This document shows positions 26,028 to 34,334 of a DNA stretch of 64,000 nucleotides, in pieces. Position numbers and translations under genes: made by a program. Positions within the stretch are counted from its first letter, which is position 1. The number at the start of each line of letters is the position of its first letter. The notes beneath the pieces were generated by a model. That model did no database searches, had not been told where the DNA came from, and saw only the letters and a program-made list of their open reading frames with translations. The stretch is from Sphingopyxis jiangsuensis. GTDB lineage: Bacteria > Pseudomonadota > Alphaproteobacteria > Sphingomonadales > Sphingomonadaceae. The DNA lies in contig NZ_JAERPO010000002.1 of the NCBI RefSeq assembly GCF_016734905.1, forward strand, positions 1,011,524 to 1,075,523. The letters run 5' to 3'.

Positions 26028-26963
26028 ATGAAACTCATCTCCGGCAATAGCAATCTGCCGCTGGCGCGCGCGATCGCCGACTATCTCGAACTGCCGCTCA
26101 CCGACACCAGCGTTCGCCGCTTCGCCGACGAAGAGGTATTCGTCGAGATCCACGAAAATGTCCGCGGACAGGATGTGTTCGTCGTCCAGCCCACCAATTT
26201 CCCGGCGAACGACAATTTGATGGAGCTGCTGATCATCACCGACGCGCTGCGGCGCGCCTCGGCAAAGCGCATCACCGCGGTCATCCCCTATTTCGGCTAT
26301 GCGCGGCAGGACCGGAAACCCGGCCCGCGCACGCCGATTTCGGCGAAGCTCGTCGCGAACCTCATCACTACATCGGGCGCCGACCGCGTGCTGGCGATCG
26401 ATCTGCACGCGGGGCAGATCCAGGGCTTCTTCGACATCCCGACCGACAATCTTTACGCCGCGCCGGTGATGAGCGCCGACATCCAGGCGCGCTTCGGCGA
26501 CAAGAATCTGATGGTCGTTTCACCCGACGTCGGCGGCGTCGTGCGCGCACGCGCACTCGCCAAACGGCTCGATAACGCGCCACTCGCGATCGTCGACAAG
26601 CGCCGCGAGCGCGCAGGCGAATCCGAAGTCATGAACATCATCGGCGACGTCGAAGGCCGCTTCTGTGTGCTCATCGACGATATCGTCGATTCGGCGGGCA
26701 CCCTGTGCAACGCCGCCGCCGCGCTGAAAAACGCCGGCGCCGAGGGCGTCGTCGCTTATTGCACCCACGGCGTGCTGTCGGGCGGTGCGGTGGCGCGCGT
26801 CGATGCGAGCGAACTGACCGAGCTTGTCATCACCGATTCGATCCAGCCGACCGACGCGGTCAACGACAGCGCGAAGGTGCGTGCGCTGACCGTCGCGCCG
26901 CTGCTCGGCGAGGCGATCAAGCGCATCGCCGACGAATCGAGCGTGTCGAGCCTGTTCGACTAA
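26028..26963 (+). CDS. prs: Ribose-phosphate pyrophosphokinase
   Basis: Prs makes PRPP for nucleotide, histidine and NAD synthesis, so its pairing with nadE is functionally sensible. The product begins [20 protein letters not shown] and shows the flexible-loop KRRERAGE and the PRPP-binding motif [12 protein letters not shown]. The 311 residues match the family. The longer open frame upstream overlaps nadE and is not supported. A cupin gene follows 11 bp downstream. Confidence 0.96.
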   Translation: MKLISGNSNLPLARAIADYLELPLTDTSVRRFADEEVFVEIHENVRGQDVFVVQPTNFPANDNLMELLIITDALRRASAKRITAVIPYFGYARQDRKPGPRTPISAKLVANLITTSGADRVLAIDLHAGQIQGFFDIPTDNLYAAPVMSADIQARFGDKNLMVVSPDVGGVVRARALAKRLDNAPLAIVDKRRERAGESEVMNIIGDVEGRFCVLIDDIVDSAGTLCNAAAALKNAGAEGVVAYCTHGVLSGGAVARVDASELTELVITDSIQPTDAVNDSAKVRALTVAPLLGEAIKRIADESSVSSLFD

Positions 26964-26974
26964 GGAATAGTCCC

Positions 26975-27370
26975 ATGGACCCGACGAACATCTTCACCCA
27001 GCCGCTTCACCTCGGGCTGGGCGCGACGGCGATCGTCCAGCCGCCGATGACCGGAATGGAATGGTACGCAGCCTATGGCGAACGCGTAGCTGCCGACGGC
27101 AAGGAAGGCCGACTGGTGAGCGCCTATCGCTTCACCGAAAATTGGGACGCCTGGGAAATGCACCCTGCGGGCGACGAAGTCGTGATCTGCCTCGACGGGT
27201 CAATGACGCTGCATCAGCAATTCGCCGATGGAAGCGAAGCGGCGGTTACGCTGGCGGCGGGTGACTATGCAATCAACCCCCCGGGCTGCTGGCACACCGC
27301 CGATATCGACGGAGCGGCTACGGCGCTGTTCATCACCGCCGGCCTCGGCACCGAACACCGTTCGCGCTGA
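26975..27370 (+). CDS. Cupin-domain protein
   Basis: The 131-residue product is a single cupin barrel: the segment WEMHPAGDEVVICLDGSMTL corresponds to cupin motif 1 and LAAGDYAINPPGCWHTADI to motif 2. Metal-ligand candidates are His in MHPAGDE, the Glu of the same loop, and His in CWHTA. It follows prs by 11 bp in the same direction, so co-transcription is likely. The function, enzymatic or binding, cannot be inferred. Confidence 0.8.
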   Translation: MDPTNIFTQPLHLGLGATAIVQPPMTGMEWYAAYGERVAADGKEGRLVSAYRFTENWDAWEMHPAGDEVVICLDGSMTLHQQFADGSEAAVTLAAGDYAINPPGCWHTADIDGAATALFITAGLGTEHRSR

Positions 27371-27375
27371 CAGGC

Positions 27376-27918
27376 TCAGCGCGCGACGAGCGCGCCCAGG
27401 ATGTGATCGATCTGGCGGCGAAAGGTTGCATGATCGGGCACCGCGTGGACGAGCCCACGCGCGGTCCAGCACAATGCCTGCGCCATGCTGCCTGCCCGCG
27501 CGACGGCCGCACCAGGACCGCTCAATCGAATCGCGTCGGTCATCGCCGCGATCAGTCTGCGCTCGGCGGCGCGCGTCATTGCGTCGGACTCGCGCCGCAA
27601 CATCGGCACCGCATCGGCACCAGACGGCGAAAGGTTCAGCGCATCCATATGCCGCCCAACCCACTGGTCGAGTGCGTCGGCCAGGCGATCAGCGAGCGTC
27701 TTGCTGGGCTGCTCGACTGCGGCGAGCGCCGCGGACAATGACGCGTCGATAAGCGACGCCTGCGCCCAATCGGCGAGCGCCTGTTTGGACCCGAACCGAT
27801 TATAAAGCAGCTGGCGCGAGACGCCGAGCGCCGTAGCAACATCGCCCATCGCGGTCTTGCGATAGCCGTGCCGTGCGAACGTCGCCACGACCGGCTCGAA
27901 CGGAAGCTTGGAAGGCAT
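27376..27918 (-). CDS. TetR-family transcriptional regulator
   Basis: The N-terminal helix-turn-helix is visible as KTAMGDVATALGVSRQLLYNRFGSKQALADWA. Quoted more briefly, GDVATALGVSRQLLYNRF holds the recognition helix and the typical Tyr-Asn-x-Phe ending. The remaining residues form an alpha-helical ligand domain (total 180). It is divergent from the HisN-type gene; the space between carries an inverted repeat nine bases upstream of its start codon, pointing to autorepression. The ligand is unknown. Confidence 0.9.
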   Translation of the reverse strand: MPSKLPFEPVVATFARHGYRKTAMGDVATALGVSRQLLYNRFGSKQALADWAQASLIDASLSAALAAVEQPSKTLADRLADALDQWVGRHMDALNLSPSGADAVPMLRRESDAMTRAAERRLIAAMTDAIRLSGPGAAVARAGSMAQALCWTARGLVHAVPDHATFRRQIDHILGALVAR

Positions 27919-27926
27919 CAGTTTGA

Positions 27927-27954
27927 TTTTACAGATATTACATTAATTGTAAAA
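27927..27954. promoter_or_regulatory. Probable TetR operator
   Basis: Perfect inverted repeat TTTTACA-N14-TGTAAAA in an AT-rich block between the divergent regulator and phosphatase genes. A 28-bp site of this shape and location fits a TetR-family dimer controlling its own gene and perhaps the divergent one. Confidence 0.6.
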
Positions 27955-28052
27955 TCGATATTTGCCGCGATTCTGGAACATGTTTGCCGGGGTCAGCAAA
28001 TCGTCGGAAACCGGGGCTGGCGGGCGTAGCGCGAGTGCGCTAGCGCGGAGCC

Positions 28053-28835
28053 ATGTCGCTCGAATCCGATCTCGCGCTCGCCAATCGCCTCGCCGATGCT
28101 GCCGCCGCCGTCATCCGTCCGCTGTTTCGTAACGCTTTCACCCACGAGGCGAAGGGCGATGCGTCGCCCGTCACCGAAGCCGACCGCGCCGCCGAAGCCG
28201 CGATGCGCAAACTGCTCGACGCCGAGGCCGCGAGCGACGGGATCATCGGCGAGGAATATGGCGCCGAGCGTCCGGACGCGGCGCGCCAATGGGTGCTCGA
28301 CCCGATCGACGGCACCGTGAGCTTCATGGCGGGCCGCCCGATCTTCGGCACGCTGATCGCGTTGCTGCAGGACGGCTGGCCGGTGCTGGGGATTATCGAC
28401 CAGTCGGTCAGCGGCGAGCGCTGGGTCGGTGCGACCGGGCGGCCGACGCTGTTCAACGGGGTCGAGGCGCGCACGCGCCGCTGCCGCGAACTCGCCGACG
28501 CGACGCTTGCGACAACGGGGCCGCAATATTTCACCGACCATGACGGTGAGCATTTCATGGCGCTCGCGGCGAAGACGTCGCACAAGCGTATCGTCTTTGG
28601 CGGCGACTGTTACAATTACGGCCTGCTCGCGTCGGGTCATATCGATCTGGTCGTCGAGGCGGGGCTCAAGCTGCACGATTTCGCCGCACTTGTACCCGTG
28701 GTCGAGGGCGCGGGCGGGACAATGTGCGACTGGAACGGCGATCCGCTCCACGCCGAAAGCGGCGGCCATGTCATCGCGCTCGGCGACCCCGCGCGGCTCG
28801 AGGATGTGATCGAGGGGCTCGCCTGCGGCCATTGA
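28053..28835 (+). CDS. hisN: Inositol-monophosphatase-family phosphatase, probably histidinol-phosphatase
   Basis: The 260-residue product has the metal-binding motifs of the family: [19 protein letters not shown] and, near the C-terminus, [19 protein letters not shown]. The spacing and the [20 protein letters not shown] segment are close to the histidinol-phosphate phosphatase group (HisN) of actinobacteria and alphaproteobacteria. An inositol or other sugar phosphatase role remains possible. It has no histidine genes nearby. It is followed by rpmI. Confidence 0.78.
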   Translation: MSLESDLALANRLADAAAAVIRPLFRNAFTHEAKGDASPVTEADRAAEAAMRKLLDAEAASDGIIGEEYGAERPDAARQWVLDPIDGTVSFMAGRPIFGTLIALLQDGWPVLGIIDQSVSGERWVGATGRPTLFNGVEARTRRCRELADATLATTGPQYFTDHDGEHFMALAAKTSHKRIVFGGDCYNYGLLASGHIDLVVEAGLKLHDFAALVPVVEGAGGTMCDWNGDPLHAESGGHVIALGDPARLEDVIEGLACGH

Positions 28836-28848
28836 CGCCGCGCGGCGC

Positions 28849-28877
28849 TTGCATTTCGACGCGAATCCGTCTAGGCG
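28849..28877 (+). promoter_or_regulatory. Putative promoter of rpmI-rplT
   Basis: TTGCAT and TAGGCG are separated by 17 bp, about 77 bp before rpmI. The -10 resembles the weak TAGG type seen before rpmJ. infC, which often precedes rpmI, is not here, so an own promoter is needed. Confidence 0.3.
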
Positions 28878-28953
28878 CGCGCCTTCCGATTGTGTCGGCT
28901 GGCTGAAAGGGCTGCCAGGCCGATACGCAAACGGACTTCCAAAGGAGACCAAA

Positions 28954-29157
28954 ATGCCCAAGCTGAAGACCAAGAGCGGTGTGAAGAAGCGCTTCAAATT
29001 CACCGCGTCGGGCAAGGTGAAGCACGGCGTCGCCGGCAAGCGCCACCGCCTGATTTCGCACAATTCGAAATATATCCGATCGAACCGCGGCACGACCGTG
29101 CTCAGCGACGCGGATACCGCCCATGTGCGCCTCTGGGCGCCCTACGGCCTGAAGTAA
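28954..29157 (+). CDS. rpmI: 50S ribosomal protein L35
   Basis: The 67-residue basic protein [20 protein letters not shown]... is L35. It has AAAGGAG about seven bases before the ATG. A longer frame would add 35 residues not seen in the family. It is followed by rplT after 13 bp, the normal pair, but without infC in front. Confidence 0.97.
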   Translation: MPKLKTKSGVKKRFKFTASGKVKHGVAGKRHRLISHNSKYIRSNRGTTVLSDADTAHVRLWAPYGLK

Positions 29158-29170
29158 GGAGCGCTAGACC

Positions 29171-29536
29171 ATGTCACGCATCAAACGCGGCACGACGACG
29201 CGCGCCAAGCACAAGCGGATTCTGGATCAGGCGAAGGGCTATTATGGCCGTCGCAAGAACACGATCCGCATCGCGCGCCAGGCCGTCGAAAAGGCCGGCC
29301 AATACGCCTATCGCGACCGCAAGGTAAAAAAGCGGAGCTTCCGCGCGCTGTGGATCCAGCGAATCAACGCTGCGGTTCGCGCCGAAGGCCTCACCTATTC
29401 GCAGTTCATGCACGGTGTGAAGCTCGCCGGGATCGAACTCGACCGCAAGGTCATGGCCGACCTCGCGATGAATGAAGGCGGCGTCTTTACCGCCATCATC
29501 GCACAGGCGAAGGCGGCGCTGCCCAAGGCGGCGTAA
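29171..29536 (+). CDS. rplT: 50S ribosomal protein L20
   Basis: L20 is an early-assembly 23S rRNA-binding protein and, in several bacteria, represses its own operon. The 121-residue product [20 protein letters not shown]... is typical in length and sequence. It is co-directional with rpmI and ends before a strong terminator. Confidence 0.97.
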   Translation: MSRIKRGTTTRAKHKRILDQAKGYYGRRKNTIRIARQAVEKAGQYAYRDRKVKKRSFRALWIQRINAAVRAEGLTYSQFMHGVKLAGIELDRKVMADLAMNEGGVFTAIIAQAKAALPKAA

Positions 29537-29560
29537 CGCACCGGCGGACAAGCCAGTGAC

Positions 29561-29594
29561 AAGGGGGCGGTTCCGCAAGGGACCGCCCCTTTTT
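29561..29594 (+). terminator. Intrinsic terminator after rplT
   Basis: GGGGCGGT/ACCGCCCC stem extended by three further pairs (one T-G), loop GCAA, then five T. It separates rpmI-rplT from pheST, whose start is 150 bp further on. Confidence 0.8.
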
Positions 29595-29744
29595 CATGGC
29601 GCTGCTCCGGGGTTGACCCGCTCGCCCCATCCGGTGCAAGCGGCGGCGGGCGAGGCGGACTTCCCGCCGCGGACAGCCCGACTAGCGGATTGGAACAATG
29701 CGGTGGCGCGCAATGCGCCCGTCACCGCCGCAGGACGAACGACG

Positions 29745-30842
29745 ATGAGCGATATCGCGGCGATGCAGGCCGGGCTGGTGGAAGAGATTGCGGCGGCGGA
29801 AAATCTCGAGGCGATCGAGGCGCTGCGCGTCGCGGCACTCGGCAAGGCGGGCAGCGTGACCGCGCTCCTCAAATCGCTCGGCGGCATGACCCCCGACGAA
29901 CGCCAGGCGCAGGGGCCGCTGATCCACGGGCTTCGCGAGGAGGTCACCGCCGCGATCGCCGCGCGCAAGGCAGCGCTCGAAAGCGCGGCGCTCGACGCCA
30001 AGCTGGCGGGCGAAACGCTCGACATGACGCTGCCCGCCGACGCGGCACCGAAGGGGAGTGTCCATCCGGTAAGCCAGGTGATGGACGAGCTTGCCGAAAT
30101 CTTTGCCGACATGGGGTTTGCGGTCGCAACAGGGCCGGAGATCGAGGACGACTGGCATAATTTCACCGCGCTCAACATTCCCGAGACGCATCCGGCGCGG
30201 GCGATGCATGATACTTTTTATTTTCCGGAAGTTGGCGAAGGTGCCGCGCAGCGGATGTTGCTGCGGACGCATACGTCGCCGGTGCAGATCCGGACGATGA
30301 TGGAAAAAGCGCCTCCGATCAGGATCATAGCGCCGGGGCGCGTCTATCGCAGCGATAGCGACGCGACGCATACGCCGATGTTTCACCAGGTCGAAGGTCT
30401 CGTCATCGACCGCGGCATCCACATGGGCCACCTCAAATACACGCTCGAGACCTTCCTCAAGGCCTATTTCGAGACCGACGACATCGTGCTGCGGCTGCGC
30501 CCGAGCTATTTCCCCTTCACCGAACCCTCGGCCGAGGTCGATGTCGGCTACGCCCAGGAAAAGGGCCGCCGCATCGTCGGCGGCAACGGCGACGACGAGG
30601 GCCATGCGTGGATGGAATTGCTCGGCAGCGGGATGGTCAATCGCCGCGTGATCGCCAATTGCGGACTCGACCCCGACGAATGGCAGGGCTTTGCCTTCGG
30701 GGTGGGGGTCGACCGGCTCGCGATGCTGAAATATGGGATGGACGATCTGCGCGCCTTCTTCGACGGCGACCTGCGCTGGCTGGCGCATTACGGGTTCGGC
30801 GCGCTGAATGTCCCGACGCTGAGCGGGGGGATTTCGGCATGA
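29745..30842 (+). CDS. pheS: Phenylalanyl-tRNA synthetase, alpha subunit
   Basis: PheS is the catalytic chain of the (alpha-beta)2 class II enzyme. A coiled-coil N-terminal arm (about residues 1-85) precedes the class II core; motif 1 runs through [19 protein letters not shown], motif 2 includes [12 protein letters not shown] and [18 protein letters not shown], and motif 3 is [17 protein letters not shown]. The start [11 protein letters not shown] gives 365 residues, near the family norm. Its stop overlaps the pheT start (ATGA). Confidence 0.97.
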   Translation: MSDIAAMQAGLVEEIAAAENLEAIEALRVAALGKAGSVTALLKSLGGMTPDERQAQGPLIHGLREEVTAAIAARKAALESAALDAKLAGETLDMTLPADAAPKGSVHPVSQVMDELAEIFADMGFAVATGPEIEDDWHNFTALNIPETHPARAMHDTFYFPEVGEGAAQRMLLRTHTSPVQIRTMMEKAPPIRIIAPGRVYRSDSDATHTPMFHQVEGLVIDRGIHMGHLKYTLETFLKAYFETDDIVLRLRPSYFPFTEPSAEVDVGYAQEKGRRIVGGNGDDEGHAWMELLGSGMVNRRVIANCGLDPDEWQGFAFGVGVDRLAMLKYGMDDLRAFFDGDLRWLAHYGFGALNVPTLSGGISA

Positions 30843-33223
30843 AGATCACCCTCGACTGGCTTCGCGACCATCTGGACGGCGATTTCACCGTCGCGGACGT
30901 CGTCGCCACGCTCAACCGCATCGGCCATGAGGTCGAAGGCGTCGAGAATCCGGCCGAAAAGCTCGCCGGTTTTCGCGTCGCCAAGGTGCTGACCGCCGAA
31001 AGGCATCCGCAGGCCGACAAGCTGCAACTGCTCACCGTCGACAGCGGCGACGGCGTGCCGCTGACCGTCGTGTGCGGCGCGCCCAACGCGCGCGCGGGCC
31101 TTGTCGGCGTGCTCGGGCTGCCCGGCGCGGTGGTGCCCGCGAACGGCATGGAGCTGAAGGTCGCGGCGGTGCGCGGCGTCGAATCGAACGGCATGATGTG
31201 CTCGTCGCGCGAACTCGAACTCGGCGACGACCATGACGGGATCATCGAGCTGCCCGAGGATGCGCCGGTGGGCACGCCCTTCGCCGACTATCAGCAGGCC
31301 AACGACCCGGTGATCGACATAGCGATCACCCCGAACCGGCAGGATTGCATGGGCGTGCGCGGCATCGCGCGCGACCTGGCCGCCGCAGGGCTCGGCACGC
31401 TGAAGCCGCTGACCGTTCCGGTGATCGAGGGCCAGGGCGCCCCGGCGACCGAATTCGGTACCGATGAGCCCGATGCCTGCCCGGCCTTCTATGGCCGGAC
31501 CATCGCGGGCGTCGACAACAAGGTCGCGACGCCCGAATGGATGCGCCGCCGCCTCGAAGCGATCGGCCAGCGGTCGATCTCGGCGCTCGTCGACATCAGC
31601 AATTATGTGATGTTCGACCTCGGCCGCCCGAGCCACATCTATGACCGTGCCAAGCTTCACGGCGCGCTCGTCGCGCGCCGCGCGCGCGACGGCGAGACCG
31701 CCACGGCGCTCAACGGCAAGCAATATGCGCTGACCGATACGATGACGGTGATCGCCGACGAGCGCGAGGTCCACGACATCGCCGGAATCATGGGCGGCGA
31801 ACATTCGGGGTGCAGCGAGGACACGACCGACGTCCTTGTTGAAATCGCCTATTTCACTCCCGAGCGCATCGCGCTGACGGGGCAGGCGCTCGGCCTGACG
31901 AGCGACGCGCGGACGCGCTTCGAGCGCGGCGTCGATCCCGCCTTCCTCGACGACGGCACCGCGATCGTCACCCAATATGTCCTCGACATCTGCGGCGGCA
32001 CGCCGTCGGCGATGACCCGCTCCGGCGCGCCGCCGGTCGAAGCCAAGACGGTCGCCTATGACCCCGCGCTGTCGGCGACGCTCGGCGGTATCGCGATAGA
32101 TCCCGAACGGCAGAAGGCGATTCTCGAGGCGCTCGGCTTCGGCGTCACCGAAGGGAACCCTTGGAAGATTGCGGTGCCGAGCTGGCGCCGCGACGTCGAC
32201 GGTGCGCCCGACATCGTCGAAGAGGTCACGCGCATCACCGGCTTCGACGCGGTCGAATCGGTCGCACTCCCGCGCGACGAGGGCGTCGCAAAGCCGACCG
32301 CGACCCCCGACCAGCTGCTCGAACGCCGCCTGCGCCGCGCCGCGGCGGCGGCGGGCTTTCACGAGGCGGTGACGTGGAGCTTCGTGTCCGAACGCGAAGC
32401 CGCGCCCTTCGGCGGCGGCGCGTGGAGCCTTGCCAACCCGATCAGCGAAGAGCTGAAGGTCATGCGCCCCTCGCTGCTGCCCGGACTGTTGTCGGCGGCG
32501 GCGCGCAACCAGAATCGCGGCGCGGAGAGCATCCGCCTGTTCGAAATCGGGCGGCGCTATCTGGCCGATGCCGAGCATCCGACGCTCGCGCTGCTGATGG
32601 CGGGCGACAAGCGCGCACGCGGATGGCAGGCGGGCAAGGCGGCGCCCTTCGACGCCTTCGACGCCAAGGCCGCGGCGCTCGCATTGCTCGACGCGGCGGG
32701 CGCGCCCGCCGACCGATTGCAGGTGATGGAGGCCGTCGCCGAAGCGGGCATCTGGCACCCCGGCCAGTCGGCGACGCTGCGCCTCGGCCCCAAGGCGGTG
32801 CTCGCCGAGTTCGGCGCGCTCCACCCCGCGCTGACGCGCCATTTCGACGTCGACGGGCCGGTGATCGCGCTGCAGATCTTCCTCGATGCGATCCCGGCGA
32901 AGCGCGCGAGCGGCCCCGCGCGCGCGGCCTTTACCCCGCCCGCGCTGCAATCGGTGCGCCGCGACTTCGCCTTCCTTGCGCCCGCGACGCTGAGCGCCGC
33001 CGACCTGGTGCGCGCGGTGCGCGGCGCCGACAAGGCGGCAATCACCGACGCGCGGCTGTTCGATCGCTTCGCCGGACAGGGCGTGCCCGAGGGGCAGGTG
33101 AGCCTGGCGGTCGAGGTCGAACTGCAACCGCTGGACAAGAGCTTTACCGACGCCGAGCTGAAGGCGATTGCCGACAAGGTCGTCGCGGGGGCGGCAAAGG
33201 TTGGGGCGATTTTGCGCGGTTAG
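30839..33223 (+). CDS. pheT: Phenylalanyl-tRNA synthetase, beta subunit
   Basis: The 794-residue chain starts [14 protein letters not shown] at an ATG overlapping the pheS stop. It contains the EMAP-like tRNA-binding domain (about 39-150), the B3/B4 editing region, B5 domains with [19 protein letters not shown], and a C-terminal ferredoxin-fold anticodon-binding domain (last about 90 residues, [16 protein letters not shown] onward). The last eight codons use GTT, TTG and GGT, which are rare in neighbouring genes. A partial copy of its 3' end lies 413 bp downstream. Confidence 0.97.
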   Translation: MKITLDWLRDHLDGDFTVADVVATLNRIGHEVEGVENPAEKLAGFRVAKVLTAERHPQADKLQLLTVDSGDGVPLTVVCGAPNARAGLVGVLGLPGAVVPANGMELKVAAVRGVESNGMMCSSRELELGDDHDGIIELPEDAPVGTPFADYQQANDPVIDIAITPNRQDCMGVRGIARDLAAAGLGTLKPLTVPVIEGQGAPATEFGTDEPDACPAFYGRTIAGVDNKVATPEWMRRRLEAIGQRSISALVDISNYVMFDLGRPSHIYDRAKLHGALVARRARDGETATALNGKQYALTDTMTVIADEREVHDIAGIMGGEHSGCSEDTTDVLVEIAYFTPERIALTGQALGLTSDARTRFERGVDPAFLDDGTAIVTQYVLDICGGTPSAMTRSGAPPVEAKTVAYDPALSATLGGIAIDPERQKAILEALGFGVTEGNPWKIAVPSWRRDVDGAPDIVEEVTRITGFDAVESVALPRDEGVAKPTATPDQLLERRLRRAAAAAGFHEAVTWSFVSEREAAPFGGGAWSLANPISEELKVMRPSLLPGLLSAAARNQNRGAESIRLFEIGRRYLADAEHPTLALLMAGDKRARGWQAGKAAPFDAFDAKAAALALLDAAGAPADRLQVMEAVAEAGIWHPGQSATLRLGPKAVLAEFGALHPALTRHFDVDGPVIALQIFLDAIPAKRASGPARAAFTPPALQSVRRDFAFLAPATLSAADLVRAVRGADKAAITDARLFDRFAGQGVPEGQVSLAVEVELQPLDKSFTDAELKAIADKVVAGAAKVGAILRG

Positions 33224-33235
33224 GGTCAGGGCCGC
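33221..33235. repeat. Half copy of the TAGGGTC palindromic repeat
   Basis: TAGGGTCAGGGCC begins at the pheT stop codon (TAG) and matches the left part of the repeat seen intact at 42270 and 46460. The right arm is degenerate. Confidence 0.4.
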
Positions 33236-33327
33236 TGGAAGCCCCGTTGTTTGTCGAAGGCGACTGGACAAAGGCGGCGTGACAGGCAACGCGAGGTTTC
33301 CCGAATGCGCTTTGTCAGGGAGGAAAA

Positions 33328-33639
33328 ATGGCGCTCGAGCTTCGCCCGAATTGCGAGTTTTGTGATCGCGACTTGCCGATCGATGCTTTGGACGCGCGTA
33401 TTTGCACCTATGAGTGCACATTCTGCGCCGATTGCGTCGATAATATCTTGCTCAATGTCTGCCCGAATTGCGGGGGCGGATTCGTGCCGCGGCCGATTCG
33501 CCCCGCGAACGAATGGCGCCCCGGCGTGTCGCGCGTCCACCAGCCTCCGTCGACGCAGCGTCGCAAGGTGAGTTATGACGCCGAGAATATACGGGCGCAT
33601 TCGCTCCGCTTGCGCGACATTCCGCCCGAGCAGCGATGA
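33328..33639 (+). CDS. DUF1272 domain protein (small zinc-ribbon-like)
   Basis: The N-terminal 57 residues match DUF1272 (PF06906): LRPNCEFCDRDLP, then ICTYECTFCADCVDN and CPNCGGGFVPRPIRP, giving seven cysteines arranged in CxxC-like pairs, probably holding zinc. The C-terminal half is a polar tail with VHQPPSTQRRK. GGGAGG precedes the ATG by about six bases. The function is unknown. The gene sits between pheT and a fragment of the pheT 3' end, which suggests it was inserted here. Confidence 0.85.
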   Translation: MALELRPNCEFCDRDLPIDALDARICTYECTFCADCVDNILLNVCPNCGGGFVPRPIRPANEWRPGVSRVHQPPSTQRRKVSYDAENIRAHSLRLRDIPPEQR

Positions 33640-33743
33640 GCGCCGCCGACCTGATGCGCGCGGTGCGCGGCGCCGACAAGGCGGCGATTGCCGACAAGGT
33701 CGTCGGCGCGGCTGGCAAGGTCGGCGCCGTGCTGCGCGGCTAG
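33636..33743 (+). pseudogene. Duplicated, internally deleted fragment of the pheT 3' end
   Basis: The 35-codon frame translates to [16 protein letters not shown] joined to IADKVVGAAGKVGAVLRG, with an initial Met. Both parts match the anticodon-binding end of PheT, but about 41 residues between them are missing. The first 47 bases after the ATG differ from pheT at one position; the last third is diverged at wobble positions. Its ATG overlaps the DUF1272 stop (ATGA). It is a remnant, although a short coupled peptide could in principle be made. Confidence 0.8.
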
Positions 33744-33758
33744 GCCGACAATCCGACC

Positions 33759-34313
33759 TTGACCGAGATCCTGATCCTCGCCGTCGGGCTCGCGATGGAC
33801 GCGGTCGCGGTCGCGCTGGTGCGCGGCTCGGTCGGCGAGCATCGCCCGTGGCGCGCGATCGAGGTCGGCCTTTTCTTTGGCATCGCGCAGGGTGTCATGC
33901 CGCTCGCCGGATGGGCGCTCGGCACCGCCTTTGCCGACCAGATCGCCGCAATCGGCCATTGGGTTGCCTTTTTGCTGCTCGCCCTCCTCGGCGGGCGGAT
34001 GATCCATGAGGCCCTGGGGGCGCACGACGATGCCGCCGGATCGAAGGCGCGGTCGCATTATGCGGGCCTCGCTATCGCGGCCGTGGCGACAAGCATCGAT
34101 GCGGCGGCCGCCGGCATCGCGCTGCCCCTGCTCGATGCGCCGGTTGCGCTGTCGTGCCTGATGATCGGCGGCGTAACCGCGCTGCTCTGTGCCTTTGCCT
34201 ATGTCGGCGGCATGCGGGCATCGGAACGGCTGGGGAAATGGGCCGAGCTGGCGGGGGGCGTCATTCTGATCGGGCTGGGCACAAAGATTCTGATCGAGCA
34301 TCTGGCACGATAG
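33759..34313 (+). CDS. mntP: Manganese efflux pump MntP
   Basis: MntP exports Mn2+ across the inner membrane. The 184-residue product has six predicted helices in two homologous halves, with the conserved acidic pairs in LAMDAVAVALVRG near residue 13 and ATSIDAAAAGIAL near residue 110. The start is a TTG (TTG-ACC-GAG-ATC), 16 bp after the pheT fragment. No yybP-ykoY manganese riboswitch fits in the short leader. The gene ends 21 bp before the convergent kinase gene. Confidence 0.9.
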   Translation: MTEILILAVGLAMDAVAVALVRGSVGEHRPWRAIEVGLFFGIAQGVMPLAGWALGTAFADQIAAIGHWVAFLLLALLGGRMIHEALGAHDDAAGSKARSHYAGLAIAAVATSIDAAAAGIALPLLDAPVALSCLMIGGVTALLCAFAYVGGMRASERLGKWAELAGGVILIGLGTKILIEHLAR

Positions 34314-34334
34314 CGGGAAGGTCCGGCTGCCCCG

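Noticed and set aside
33743-33758. Manganese (yybP-ykoY) riboswitch before mntP
   Set aside because: Only 15 bases separate mntP from the pheT fragment, and the area before is coding or remnant sequence, so the aptamer does not fit.
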